Shown here: positions 1-7,427 of the stretch, piece after piece | Layout: each line of letters begins with the position of its first letter | Position numbering within the stretch: the stretch's first letter is position 1 | Source: an uncultured Collinsella sp. | Lineage (GTDB): Bacteria > Actinomycetota > Coriobacteriia > Coriobacteriales > Coriobacteriaceae | NCBI GenBank assembly: GCA_902493375.1 | Contig: CABUPH010000021.1 | Location: 1 to 35,006, forward strand | Length of the DNA stretch: 35,006 nucleotides | Direction: 5' to 3' | Notes under the pieces: model-generated | Seen by the model: only the letters and a program-made list of their open reading frames with translations | What the model was told of the DNA's origin: nothing | Databases searched by the model: none | Made by a program: the position numbers and the translations under genes

Positions 1-3
1 CAT
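1..3 (-). CDS. start codon of a gene running off the left edge
   Basis: Read on the minus strand, an ATG occupies positions 3 to 1. It is preceded by GGAGG (13 to 9) with a 5-nt spacer, which is a strong ribosome binding site. No coding sequence is inside the window, so the product cannot be read. It lies in the same direction as hypA and 88 nt beyond its stop codon. hypB is a reasonable guess by context because the other five hyp genes are in this window, but this is inference only. Confidence 0.45.
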
Positions 4-56
4 GCGAACCTCCAGTCCGGACCGCCCCGCGGTCCAACTTTCTGTCCGCACCCCCA

Positions 57-85
57 TTTAGGAACTATTTCACCGCAACTTATAG
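57..85. repeat. solo half of the GTTGCGGTGAAATAG palindrome family
   Basis: These 29 bases are identical to the right arm and flank of the palindrome at 20480-20546 (matching 20523-20551). They share the ATTTCACCGCAACT end with the palindrome at 7031-7097. No complementary left arm is present in the 56 bases to the left, so this copy is a half element. It lies between the hypA stop codon and the next minus-strand start codon. Confidence 0.8.
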
Positions 86-91
86 GGAATC

Positions 92-520
92 CTAGGCGAT
101 GTGGAGGGGGTTGGCGGCGTCGACGGCGTCGGGGACGTCGGAAGGGCCGTCGGGGACAGCGTCTGCCGGGTCCTCGTCGGGGGTCTCGATCTGTTTGATC
201 ATGACCTCCTGGCCCTGCAGCAGGTATGTCTCGCCGCTACCGCAATGGGGACAGGTCTTGCCGTGCTCGACCGTCGCATAGTCGCGGCCACATGCCTCGC
301 AATGCGTCACGGCCTCGACGGGCTCCACAACAAGCTCCGCGCCCTGCGCGATGGGCTTTTTATCTGCCGCCCAGCGCCAAGCGTCGAGCAGCAACTCGGG
401 AACGACGCCCGAGACCTCGCCCAGCAGCAACGTCACGCTCGAAACGCGACGCACGCCATTGGCACGCGCCACGTTCTCAACATCACGAATGATGTGATAC
501 ACAATCCCGAGCTCGTGCAC
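92..520 (-). CDS. hypA: hydrogenase maturation nickel metallochaperone HypA
   Basis: This 142-aa protein delivers nickel, together with HypB, to the large subunit of NiFe hydrogenase. The N-terminus begins MHELGIV; the family's invariant Met-His(-Glu) start is the nickel-binding end. A zinc site is formed by two CxxC pairs at C74/C77 and C90/C93. The usual family length is about 115 aa; the extra 30 residues are an acidic Asp/Pro/Ala-rich tail (about 113-142) of unknown role. The start is a GTG with AAAGGA six bases upstream. It follows the Fe-S flavoprotein gene by 33 nt and is probably cotranscribed with it. The other hyp genes lie about 28 kb away on the opposite strand. Confidence 0.95.
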   Translation of the reverse strand: MHELGIVYHIIRDVENVARANGVRRVSSVTLLLGEVSGVVPELLLDAWRWAADKKPIAQGAELVVEPVEAVTHCEACGRDYATVEHGKTCPHCGSGETYLLQGQEVMIKQIETPDEDPADAVPDGPSDVPDAVDAANPLHIA

Positions 521-553
521 TATTAATCCTTTCGCCGTTCCCGTTATGGCTAC

Positions 554-3331
554 TTATTTCCTACCAAATTTAATCTTGATGGCGCGCTTCAAAGCGTACT
601 TGCCGAGGCTTGGGAGCTTTTGCTCGTATTTGACCATCGTGGAGCACTCGGGGCGGTCGCGATCCAGATGGATGGCGTCGAACGCGCACTTGGTGGTGCA
701 CAGGCCACAGCCGATGCACTTGTTGGGGTCGACGATCGAGGCGCCGCAGCCCAGGCAGCGGGCGGTCTCGGCGCGCACCTGCTCCTCGGAAAAGGTCTCA
801 ACATACTCGCTAAACGGTGCAGCCTTCTCGCGCTCGCGGTCCACGTGGGCAACCTCGCGGCTCGCGTTGTCGTAGCTCTCGAGCACAACGTCGTCGCGGT
901 CGAGCGAGGTGTAGCGGCGCTGGTTGCGGCCGATGGTGAGCGTGGAGCCCGGCTGCACAAAGCGATGGATGGACACCGCGGCCTCGTGGCCGGCGGCGAT
1001 GGCGTCGATGGCAAAGCTGGGGCCGGTGTAGACGTCGCCGCCCACAAAGATGTCGGGCTCGGCAGTCTGATAGGTCTGGGGATCGGCAAGGGCACCCTGG
1101 CCGCGGCCGAGCTCCACTTTGGAGCCAGCCAGCAGGTCGCCCCACACAATGGACTGGCCAATCGACATGACGACACGGTCGGCATCGACACGGCGCAGGT
1201 CGTTCTCGTCGTACTCGGGCGCAAAACGGCCCTCGTCGTCAAAGACACGCGTGCAGCGCTTGAAGGTGATACCGCAGACACGACCGGCCTCGTCCAAGTG
1301 AATCTCCTTGGGGCCCCAGCCGCAGCTGATGTGCGCGCCGTCCTCAACGGCCTCGCGACGCTCCTCCTCGCTGGCGGGCATCTGAGCCTCGCTCTCCAGG
1401 CAGAACATCTCAACATGCTCAGAGCCCAGACGGCAGGCGTTGCGGGCAACGTCGATAGCCACGTTGCCGCCGCCCACCACAACGGTGCGGCCGGGCAACG
1501 CGTCGATCTTGCCACTGTTGACCTCGCGAAGGAAGTCGACGGCTACGGTCACGTCCTCGGCATCCTCGCCCGGAATGCCGGCAAGGCGGCCGCCCTGGCA
1601 GCCAATGGCAACGTAGAAGGCCTTAAAGCCCTGCGCGCGCAGCTCGTCGAGCGTCACGTCGCGACCGACTTCCACGCCATAGCGGAACTCGGCACCCATC
1701 AGGCGAATGACCTCGACCTCGGCCTCGATAACATCCTTCTGCAGCTTAAAGCTGGGAATGCCGTAGGTAAGCATGCCGCCCGGGTGCTCGTTCTTCTCGA
1801 ACACGACGGGCCTGTAGCCCTTCTCGGCCAGATAAAAGGCGCAGGACAGACCGGCCGGACCGGCGCCGATGATGGCGATCTTCTGGTCGAAGCCGCCGGC
1901 ACGCGTCGGGGTCACCACAGGTGGGACATAGCGGGTCGCGGCATCCAGATCGCGCTGGGCGATGAACTTCTTGACCTCGTCGATAGCCACGGCGGCGTCC
2001 ACACGGCCGCGAGTGCAGGTATCCTCACAGCGGCGGTTGCACACACGGCCGCAGATAGCGGGCAGCGGGTTCTCGCGCTTAATGAGTGCTAGGGCCTCGT
2101 CATAGCGACCCTGAGCCGCGAGCTTCAAATAGCCCTGAACGGCGACATGCGCGGGGCAGGCCGTCTTGCAGGGAGCGGTGCCAGACTCATGCGTCTCGAT
2201 GCGGTTGTCGTTGCGGTAGTTGGGCGACCACTTGGTGTAATCCCACTTGGTGGCATCGGGCAGCTCCTGGCGCGGATACTCGGGCACCTGTCCGCCAGTC
2301 TTTTTGCTGCAGAGCTTCTGGCCCAGCTTAGCGGCACCGGCCGGGCAAACCTCAACGCAGCGACCGCAGGCCACGCACTTGTCCTTCTCGACCTTGGCGA
2401 CATAGGCCGAGCGCGACAGGTTGGGCGTGTTGAACAGCTGCGAGGTGCGCAGGGCGTAGCACACGTTGACGTTGCAGTTGCAGATGGCGAAGATCTTGTT
2501 CTCGCCGTCGATGTTGGTGATCTGGTGCACAAATCCGTTGTCCTCGGCCTGGCGCAGGATGTCGTAGACCTCGTCGCGCGTCACGTAATGGCCGCGGTCG
2601 GTCTCGACCACGTAGTCGGCCATATCGCCCACGGCGATGCACCAATCGGCCGGGTCGTCGGCGCAGCCCTCGCCCATCACGCGACGGCTCGCGCGGCAGC
2701 TGCAGGTACTGGCAGCATACTTACCCTCGTATTTGTCGAGCCAGTGCTCGATATGCTCAATCGGCACCGAGGTGCTCGCGGCGTCAATGGCCTTCTCGAC
2801 CGGAATGACGTGCATGCCGATACCGGCACCACCGGGCGGCACCATCGGCGTGGCCTTGGACAGCGGTCCCTTGGACGCCTGCTCAAAGAACTTGGCGTAG
2901 ACCGGATGCTCCTCGAGCTGGCCCACGCGCATGTTGAGGAACTCGGCGGAACCCGGCACCAGCATGGGCAGGACCCACTGCTTGGCGCGCTCGGGATTTT
3001 CCCAGTTGTACTCGAGCAGACCCGTGTAGCTCATGTCGTCGAGCATCTTCTCGATATCGGCCTCGGGCATGCCGGTGAGCTTGACCATCTCGGGCAGCGT
3101 ATAGGGACGGCGCATCTTCATCTTGCAGAGCACTTCGGCCTGCTCGTCGGTTGCGGCCTCGGCAAACGACCAGTACTCGTAGCCCAGCAGCTCGTCGCGG
3201 TGCAACAGACGGTTGGTGCAGTGCTCGCACAGTTTGACGATGGCCTCACGCGGATGCTCCGGCAGCGGCGGCACGAACTCCGAGCCGATGTCGGGCTCGG
3301 TGTAGCTAATTCCCGGTCCGTTGAGAATCAT
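554..3331 (-). CDS. multi-cluster Fe-S/FAD NAD(P)-dependent oxidoreductase (GltD-like fusion)
   Basis: The 925-aa product is a soluble redox fusion. Residues about 65-110 resemble a winged-helix segment. Residues 205-300 hold a cysteine-rich module (TCSCR at 209-213, C223, C231, CNC at 284-286, C291). A [4Fe-4S] ferredoxin motif CVACGRCVEVCP lies at 319-330. From about 388 comes a glutamate-synthase-small-subunit or dihydropyrimidine-dehydrogenase-like part: cysteines C388, C392, C428, C432, C436 and C440, an FAD motif IGAGPAG at 488-494, and an NAD(P) motif VVGGGNVAIDVA further on. The C-terminus carries CLGCG and CIGCGLCTTKC clusters. An upstream extension to 3664 is open, but the ATG at 3331 has an AGAAGGG site and is preferred. 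It is divergent from a TetR gene and upstream of hypA. The electron donor, acceptor and substrate cannot be read from sequence; GltD-like FAD domains usually use NADPH. Confidence 0.85.
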   Translation of the reverse strand: MILNGPGISYTEPDIGSEFVPPLPEHPREAIVKLCEHCTNRLLHRDELLGYEYWSFAEAATDEQAEVLCKMKMRRPYTLPEMVKLTGMPEADIEKMLDDMSYTGLLEYNWENPERAKQWVLPMLVPGSAEFLNMRVGQLEEHPVYAKFFEQASKGPLSKATPMVPPGGAGIGMHVIPVEKAIDAASTSVPIEHIEHWLDKYEGKYAASTCSCRASRRVMGEGCADDPADWCIAVGDMADYVVETDRGHYVTRDEVYDILRQAEDNGFVHQITNIDGENKIFAICNCNVNVCYALRTSQLFNTPNLSRSAYVAKVEKDKCVACGRCVEVCPAGAAKLGQKLCSKKTGGQVPEYPRQELPDATKWDYTKWSPNYRNDNRIETHESGTAPCKTACPAHVAVQGYLKLAAQGRYDEALALIKRENPLPAICGRVCNRRCEDTCTRGRVDAAVAIDEVKKFIAQRDLDAATRYVPPVVTPTRAGGFDQKIAIIGAGPAGLSCAFYLAEKGYRPVVFEKNEHPGGMLTYGIPSFKLQKDVIEAEVEVIRLMGAEFRYGVEVGRDVTLDELRAQGFKAFYVAIGCQGGRLAGIPGEDAEDVTVAVDFLREVNSGKIDALPGRTVVVGGGNVAIDVARNACRLGSEHVEMFCLESEAQMPASEEERREAVEDGAHISCGWGPKEIHLDEAGRVCGITFKRCTRVFDDEGRFAPEYDENDLRRVDADRVVMSIGQSIVWGDLLAGSKVELGRGQGALADPQTYQTAEPDIFVGGDVYTGPSFAIDAIAAGHEAAVSIHRFVQPGSTLTIGRNQRRYTSLDRDDVVLESYDNASREVAHVDREREKAAPFSEYVETFSEEQVRAETARCLGCGASIVDPNKCIGCGLCTTKCAFDAIHLDRDRPECSTMVKYEQKLPSLGKYALKRAIKIKFGRK

Positions 3332-3424
3332 GGTTGTCCCTTCTCTTGCCACAGTCCGGCGAGACCGCGGCACCCCTCTTTTTTGCAGGTCGGGCATGCC
3401 CCCCATGCCGTTTACCCGCCATTG

Positions 3425-3462
3425 TTGACATTGTGTCAAAAATAGTATTGACGAACCGTCAA
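3425..3462. promoter_or_regulatory. two tandem 15-bp palindromes, candidate TetR operators
   Basis: TTGACATTGTGTCAA (3425-3439) and TTGACGAACCGTCAA (3448-3462) each have perfect 6-bp arms around a 3-bp centre. The arms differ at one position (TTGACA against TTGACG), and the centres are 23 bp apart. They lie between the divergent TetR gene and the Fe-S flavoprotein gene, where an autoregulating TetR repressor would bind. A further CGGTCA half-site follows at about 3486. Binding is inferred. Confidence 0.75.
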
Positions 3463-3520
3463 CAATATTCAAGACTGTTAGGCGAACGGTCAGGCAAAAG
3501 AGGATGAAAGGCGGCAAAAC

Positions 3521-4183
3521 ATGGGCAACAACACAGCAGATACCTCTGTGGTCGATGCCGTCCCCGCATCCGATAGCGCGGCAAAGCGCCTGACGGGCGA
3601 CGAACGCCGTCGCGAGATCCTCGATGCCGTGCGCACCGTAAGCTCCGAGCTGGGCGTGTCCCACCTATCGGTATCGGCCGTGACCAAGCGAGCCGGCTGC
3701 ACGCGCTCGCTGTTCTACCACTACTTCGCCGACATGGACGCCGCCGTCACCGCTGTTATGGACGAGGCAATCGACGGTTTTATCTCCGAGCTCGAGCAGT
3801 GGAATGCCAACCGCATCGTCGGTGATATTGAAGGCGCGCTCGACACCGTCGCCCCGCTCTTTAAGCGTCTGGTCGCCAGCGGCCACGAGCTGCCGAGTAC
3901 GCTCACCTCAAGCAGCGGCGCGCTCTACGGCGGCTTTTTGCACAACGTGGTTCAGCGCGTGGCGCAGTATATCTGCGACACCACCGTGGTGGATTTTGTC
4001 GCCCATCACGAGCTGCGCATCGACCATGTCTACGAAACGTTCTACACCCTCATCATGGGTCTTTTGATGTATATCCGCACGCACCCCGATGTGCCCGACG
4101 AGACGGTCAAGGAAATCATCGCCTCGACGCTCCACATCGAGGGCTACACCGCCAAGTATCCGGAGCGCAAGCCCCAGAACTGA
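3521..4183 (+). CDS. TetR/AcrR family transcriptional regulator
   Basis: This 220-aa one-component regulator has an N-terminal helix-turn-helix at about 48-69, with the typical ending TRSLFYHYFADMDA. The C-terminal helical domain has no recognisable ligand signature. Residues 1-22 form a poorly conserved-looking leader. The start ATG has AAAGGCGG just upstream. It is divergent from the Fe-S flavoprotein gene, and the two palindromes in between suggest it controls that unit and itself. The membrane protein gene follows after 63 nt on the same strand and may be part of the regulon. The inducer is unknown. Confidence 0.92.
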   Translation: MGNNTADTSVVDAVPASDSAAKRLTGDERRREILDAVRTVSSELGVSHLSVSAVTKRAGCTRSLFYHYFADMDAAVTAVMDEAIDGFISELEQWNANRIVGDIEGALDTVAPLFKRLVASGHELPSTLTSSSGALYGGFLHNVVQRVAQYICDTTVVDFVAHHELRIDHVYETFYTLIMGLLMYIRTHPDVPDETVKEIIASTLHIEGYTAKYPERKPQN

Positions 4184-4200
4184 CGACATTTGGCCAAACT

Positions 4201-4228
4201 GCCCGCGATCAGAAGAGGGGCCGCGGGC
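4201..4228 (+). other. short hairpin between the TetR and membrane protein genes
   Basis: GCCCGCG (4201-4207) pairs perfectly with CGCGGGC (4222-4228) around a 14-nt loop. There is no T-run. It ends six bases before the AAAGGAG ribosome binding site of the next gene, so it may affect mRNA processing or translation of that gene; this is inference. Confidence 0.4.
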
Positions 4229-4246
4229 GTGTGAAAGGAGAGCAGC

Positions 4247-5254
4247 GTGCTGTTCGATGTTTGGGGTAGCGATACCCTTATCCACTGGGCCGGCTGGGCC
4301 ATGGTCTTTATTGGCCTGATCGTGCTCAACGAGGTCGGCCGCCGCACCAAGCTGGGCGCGGCAATCATCTTTGGCGTGGCTCCGCTGGCCATGACCATCT
4401 ACTGCGTCGCCATCGCCATCGGCGTCTCACAGGGCGCCGAGTGGGCGCTCACCAACCCCACCCATGTATACCAGAACAGCTGGTTCCACTACGCCAAGGT
4501 GTACGCGGCGCTGGCCGGTTGCTGGGGCTTCATTGCCATTAAGTACCAGTGGGGCAAGATCGGCAAGGCGCATTGGTTCCGCGCGTGGCCGTTTGTGATC
4601 GTCGCCATCAACATCATGATCGCCGTCGTGTCCGACTTCGAGAGCGCCTATCACTTCTTTGTCCTGGGCCAGTCCACCTGGGTCACCTCCGAGGGTGCCA
4701 CGCAGCTTGCCGGCTGGAACAACGTGTTCAACGGCATCGCCGGTCTCATCAACATCTTCTGCATGACCGGTTGGTGGAGCGTCTACGCCTCCGAGGATCA
4801 GACCGACATGTTGTGGCCCGACATGACTTGGGTCTACATCATCGCCTACGATATCTGGAACTTCTGCTACACCTACAACTGCCTGCCCACCCACTCCTGG
4901 TTCTGCGGCTTTGCGCTGCTGCTGGCGCCCACCGTCGCCGCCTTTATCTGGAACAAGGGCGGCTGGATCCAGAACCGCGCCTTTACGCTGGCTATTTGGT
5001 GCATGTTTGCCCAAGTGTTCCCGTACTTCCAGGAGGAGTCCATCTTTGTGACCCACTCCACGCTCGACCCCGGCGCCGCTACCGCGGTCTCGATTGCCGC
5101 ACTGGTCGCCAACGTCGCCGCGATCATCTACATCGCCTACCGCGCCAAGAAACTCGGCCGCAATCCCTACAGGCAGGATGTCTTTGAGGGCACCAGCGAT
5201 TGGGAGAAGGCCACCGCTCGCCGCGCCAAGGTTGATTACGCGCACGCCGAGTAA
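4247..5254 (+). CDS. polytopic membrane protein of unknown function (possibly DUF5692)
   Basis: The 335-aa product has about nine hydrophobic helices, among them residues about 9-29, 36-58, 79-98, 109-128, 156-180, 187-205 and 210-230. It is rich in Trp, Tyr and Phe, and there is no signal peptide or soluble domain. A basic, charged tail follows the last helix at about 300. It starts at a GTG with AAAGGAG (4234-4240) six bases upstream. From memory it resembles the DUF5692 family; this needs a profile search. It follows the TetR gene, ends at a strong terminator, and could be an integral-membrane partner of the TetR-controlled redox enzyme, though nothing in the sequence proves this. No transporter or quinone-binding motif is evident. 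Confidence 0.85.
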   Translation: MLFDVWGSDTLIHWAGWAMVFIGLIVLNEVGRRTKLGAAIIFGVAPLAMTIYCVAIAIGVSQGAEWALTNPTHVYQNSWFHYAKVYAALAGCWGFIAIKYQWGKIGKAHWFRAWPFVIVAINIMIAVVSDFESAYHFFVLGQSTWVTSEGATQLAGWNNVFNGIAGLINIFCMTGWWSVYASEDQTDMLWPDMTWVYIIAYDIWNFCYTYNCLPTHSWFCGFALLLAPTVAAFIWNKGGWIQNRAFTLAIWCMFAQVFPYFQEESIFVTHSTLDPGAATAVSIAALVANVAAIIYIAYRAKKLGRNPYRQDVFEGTSDWEKATARRAKVDYAHAE

Positions 5255-5324
5255 CGCGCCTGACGCAAACATCGCTTGAGTACGAAGCCGCATAGCCGGC
5301 TCCGCGCAACTCAACGCATTGCAG

Positions 5325-5365
5325 AGCCCCCGGAATGTGATCCGTTCGCGTTCCGGGGGCTTTTT
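5325..5365 (+). terminator. intrinsic terminator after the membrane protein gene
   Basis: AGCCCCCGGAA (5325-5335) pairs perfectly with TTCCGGGGGCT (5351-5361) around a 15-nt loop, and the stem runs into TTTTT. Confidence 0.92.
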
Positions 5366-5487
5366 GCTGCCGCAAGGATGCGGTTGAACGATGCGCTCGG
5401 GTTAAATCGGATCTTATATTTCGCATGCGCTTTATATGGCTCCATTTTTGGGTACAGTGTTGTCCCGATATTGAGCTTGGGGGATAT

Positions 5488-6990
5488 ATGAAAGATGAGA
5501 CGATGGGCCAAGAGGATGCGGCCCAAGATGCAGAAGCGTGTGCCGAGGCCCTGGAGAGTCTAGACCAGATCGCGCTGGCCGAGATTGCGTTTGACGATTC
5601 GAGCGTTGATGTGCGGGATGAGCCGGAAATCGAGGCGCAGCCCGATGATCAGGATGCAAAAGACGATGGCGCCGCGCCCACCGAAGACGAGACGGGGCAC
5701 GAGGAATCCGAATGCGAGGCCGACGACCAGCCCGAATCCGACACGAGCGAGGAAACCATCTTGCTCGGCAGCTTGCCGGCCGAAGATTCGCTGACCCGCG
5801 AGCTTCCCGGCCTGGGCTCCGCTCCTGCCGTGGACGAGACCATCGCCATGGGCGATATTCCCCTACCGTCCGTTCCTTCGGCACGCGAAGCCGAGGTTCG
5901 CCATCGCAAGATGTCGCCCAAGCGCCGCAACCTGATGGTTGCCGGCGTTGTGGCCGTCGCGCTCGTCGCCGGCGGTGCAGGCTATGCTGCCTGGAACGGA
6001 TATCAGCAAGAGCAGGCTGCCGCTGTCGCCGCCAATGCGCACACGATGATGTCGGTGCAAATTGGCGTGCGTGCCGCAGGGCTCGATTGCTCGACTGGCT
6101 CCAAGATTCCCGTACAGGTGAGCGGGCAGGACTCCGACGGCTCATCCGTGAGCGAAACGCTCTACGTTGATGAGCACGGCCGCGGCATCAAACTGCTGCC
6201 CGGCGATTACACGCTCTCCATCGCTGCCTCCCCCATCGCGGCCGACGGCACCATCTATACCGTCCCGACCACCAAGACGCAGGCCACCGTTAAGAGCGAT
6301 GGACAGGATTTAAGTGCCCAGGCTACCTTTAAGCTCAAGGTGCCTTCGGCCGACACGGTAACCGACGACCAGATCGATGCCGCCGCCAAATATGCCGAGG
6401 AGGGAGGCGCGAGCTCCGCCGCCACCGCCAAGGTGCTCCAGCAGGCAGCAACCGCGCGGCGCGACGCCGCCGTCAATGCCGTGAGCGCGCAAAAGGCACA
6501 GGCGGCCCGTGATGCCGACGCCCGTCACAAGGCAACCGACCTTTACCAGCTCGATATCCCCGTCGAGTGGTACGGCAAGGTCGAGACTTGGCAGAATGGC
6601 AGCACGCTATGCATCTATCTTGCCGGCGACAGCAATACGCCGATCGTGACGCTCGTCGCGGTGCGCGAGGGCGAGAGCTTTACGCCCGATGAGGGCGATA
6701 CGGTTTTGGGTGCGGCCAATCTAGGCAACGGTTATACCGTCTACGCCAGCGGCCCCGTCTATCCGTACGTGGTGCCCCAGACCATCAACGGACGGACGCA
6801 GAATTCCGTGTCGACCTACCCCATGGACACGGCCATTGAGCTTGTCGAGCTTACGACCGGCAACCGCTACACCTATAGCCAGATCAAGAACGTACTGGTC
6901 GGCAAAGACGGCAAAGCCGACGCCGCGACCAAACTCGAGACCGACTACCTCGCCCAGGTTCTGATGCCGAGCATCAAGGCTCAGGACTAG
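5488..6990 (+). CDS. membrane-anchored protein with acidic cytoplasmic N-terminus, function unknown
   Basis: The 500-aa protein has three parts. Residues 1-135 are very acidic and look disordered. A basic stretch (RHRKMSPKRR, 138-147) precedes a single transmembrane helix at about 149-170. The remaining 330 residues should be extracytoplasmic, by the positive-inside rule. The acidic part holds two similar motifs, ETILLGSLP (89-97) and ETIAMGDIP (117-125). The outer part contains an Ala-rich helical segment (about 320-350) and a possible beta-rich C-terminal domain. The ATG at 5488 is chosen because GGGGGA lies just upstream; an in-frame ATG at 5425 lacks such a site. No enzyme motif was recognised. 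The 26-bp palindrome after the gene, followed by TTTT, may end the transcript. Confidence 0.85.
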   Translation: MKDETMGQEDAAQDAEACAEALESLDQIALAEIAFDDSSVDVRDEPEIEAQPDDQDAKDDGAAPTEDETGHEESECEADDQPESDTSEETILLGSLPAEDSLTRELPGLGSAPAVDETIAMGDIPLPSVPSAREAEVRHRKMSPKRRNLMVAGVVAVALVAGGAGYAAWNGYQQEQAAAVAANAHTMMSVQIGVRAAGLDCSTGSKIPVQVSGQDSDGSSVSETLYVDEHGRGIKLLPGDYTLSIAASPIAADGTIYTVPTTKTQATVKSDGQDLSAQATFKLKVPSADTVTDDQIDAAAKYAEEGGASSAATAKVLQQAATARRDAAVNAVSAQKAQAARDADARHKATDLYQLDIPVEWYGKVETWQNGSTLCIYLAGDSNTPIVTLVAVREGESFTPDEGDTVLGAANLGNGYTVYASGPVYPYVVPQTINGRTQNSVSTYPMDTAIELVELTTGNRYTYSQIKNVLVGKDGKADAATKLETDYLAQVLMPSIKAQD

Positions 6991-7030
6991 CTGGCCCGAA
7001 GACAGCCGCCCAACACCCCATCCCTAACGC

Positions 7031-7100
7031 AGTTGCGGTGAAATAGGGACTGTTTTTGCTGGTCAAACCGCAAAACAGTCCCTATTTCACCGCAACTTTT
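7031..7100. repeat. 26-bp perfect inverted repeat, GTTGCGGTGAAATAG family
   Basis: The left arm 7031-7056 starts AGTTGCGGTGAAATAGGGAC. It is exactly complementary to 7072-7097, and the loop is 15 nt. TTTT follows, so it could also terminate transcription of the upstream gene. Related copies lie at 20480-20546 (full) and 57-85 (half). Confidence 0.93.
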
Positions 7101-7121
7101 TGGTGGCCTTTTTGGTGGCAC

Positions 7122-7295
7122 TCAGCGCCACGGATCGGCTTCGAACATCGGCTCGCGCTCGGGGCGGCGATCGCTGTAGGGATCGTAGCCGTCGTCGTCC
7201 TCGTTCTCGGCACGGATGTAGGGGTCGCGCGGCTTGGGTGCCGGTTTGGACGTGGGCTTGGGTGCCGGCGCGCTTGTCTTGATCTCGTCTTTCAT
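7122..7295 (-). CDS. small proline-rich hypothetical protein
   Basis: This 57-aa protein begins MKDEIKTSAPAPKP. It has a Pro/Lys/Ala-rich N-terminal half and an acidic and aromatic C-terminal half (DDDGYDPYSD, ending EADPWR). The ATG at 7295 has AAGGAG with an 8-nt spacer, which favours it over an in-frame upstream start. It looks disordered and has no Cys or membrane segment. It lies 51 nt beyond the clpB terminator on the same strand, so it is either expressed from its own promoter or by readthrough. The good ribosome binding site and steady codon use support a real gene, but no family was recognised. Confidence 0.6.
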   Translation of the reverse strand: MKDEIKTSAPAPKPTSKPAPKPRDPYIRAENEDDDGYDPYSDRRPEREPMFEADPWR

Positions 7296-7345
7296 CTGAA
7301 TAGCTCCTTGCATCGCATCCGTTCAACATCATCGATTGTCGCACG

Positions 7346-7380
7346 AAAAAGGGCGGCGGACCCAATTGGATCCGCCGCCC
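7346..7380 (-). terminator. intrinsic terminator of clpB
   Basis: GGGCGGCGGA (7351-7360) pairs perfectly with TCCGCCGCCC (7371-7380). On the minus strand the stem is followed by a run of five T (7350-7346). It lies 48 nt past the clpB stop codon. Confidence 0.9.
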
Positions 7381-7427
7381 TTGGCGTTTAGGGACGACTG
7401 GCAGATTTTAAGGCATGGCCCAAAAAT

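Noticed and set aside
3332..3664. N-terminal extension of the Fe-S flavoprotein to 3664
   Set aside because: It would overlap the divergent TetR gene and both palindromes, and has no ribosome binding site. The ATG at 3331 has one.
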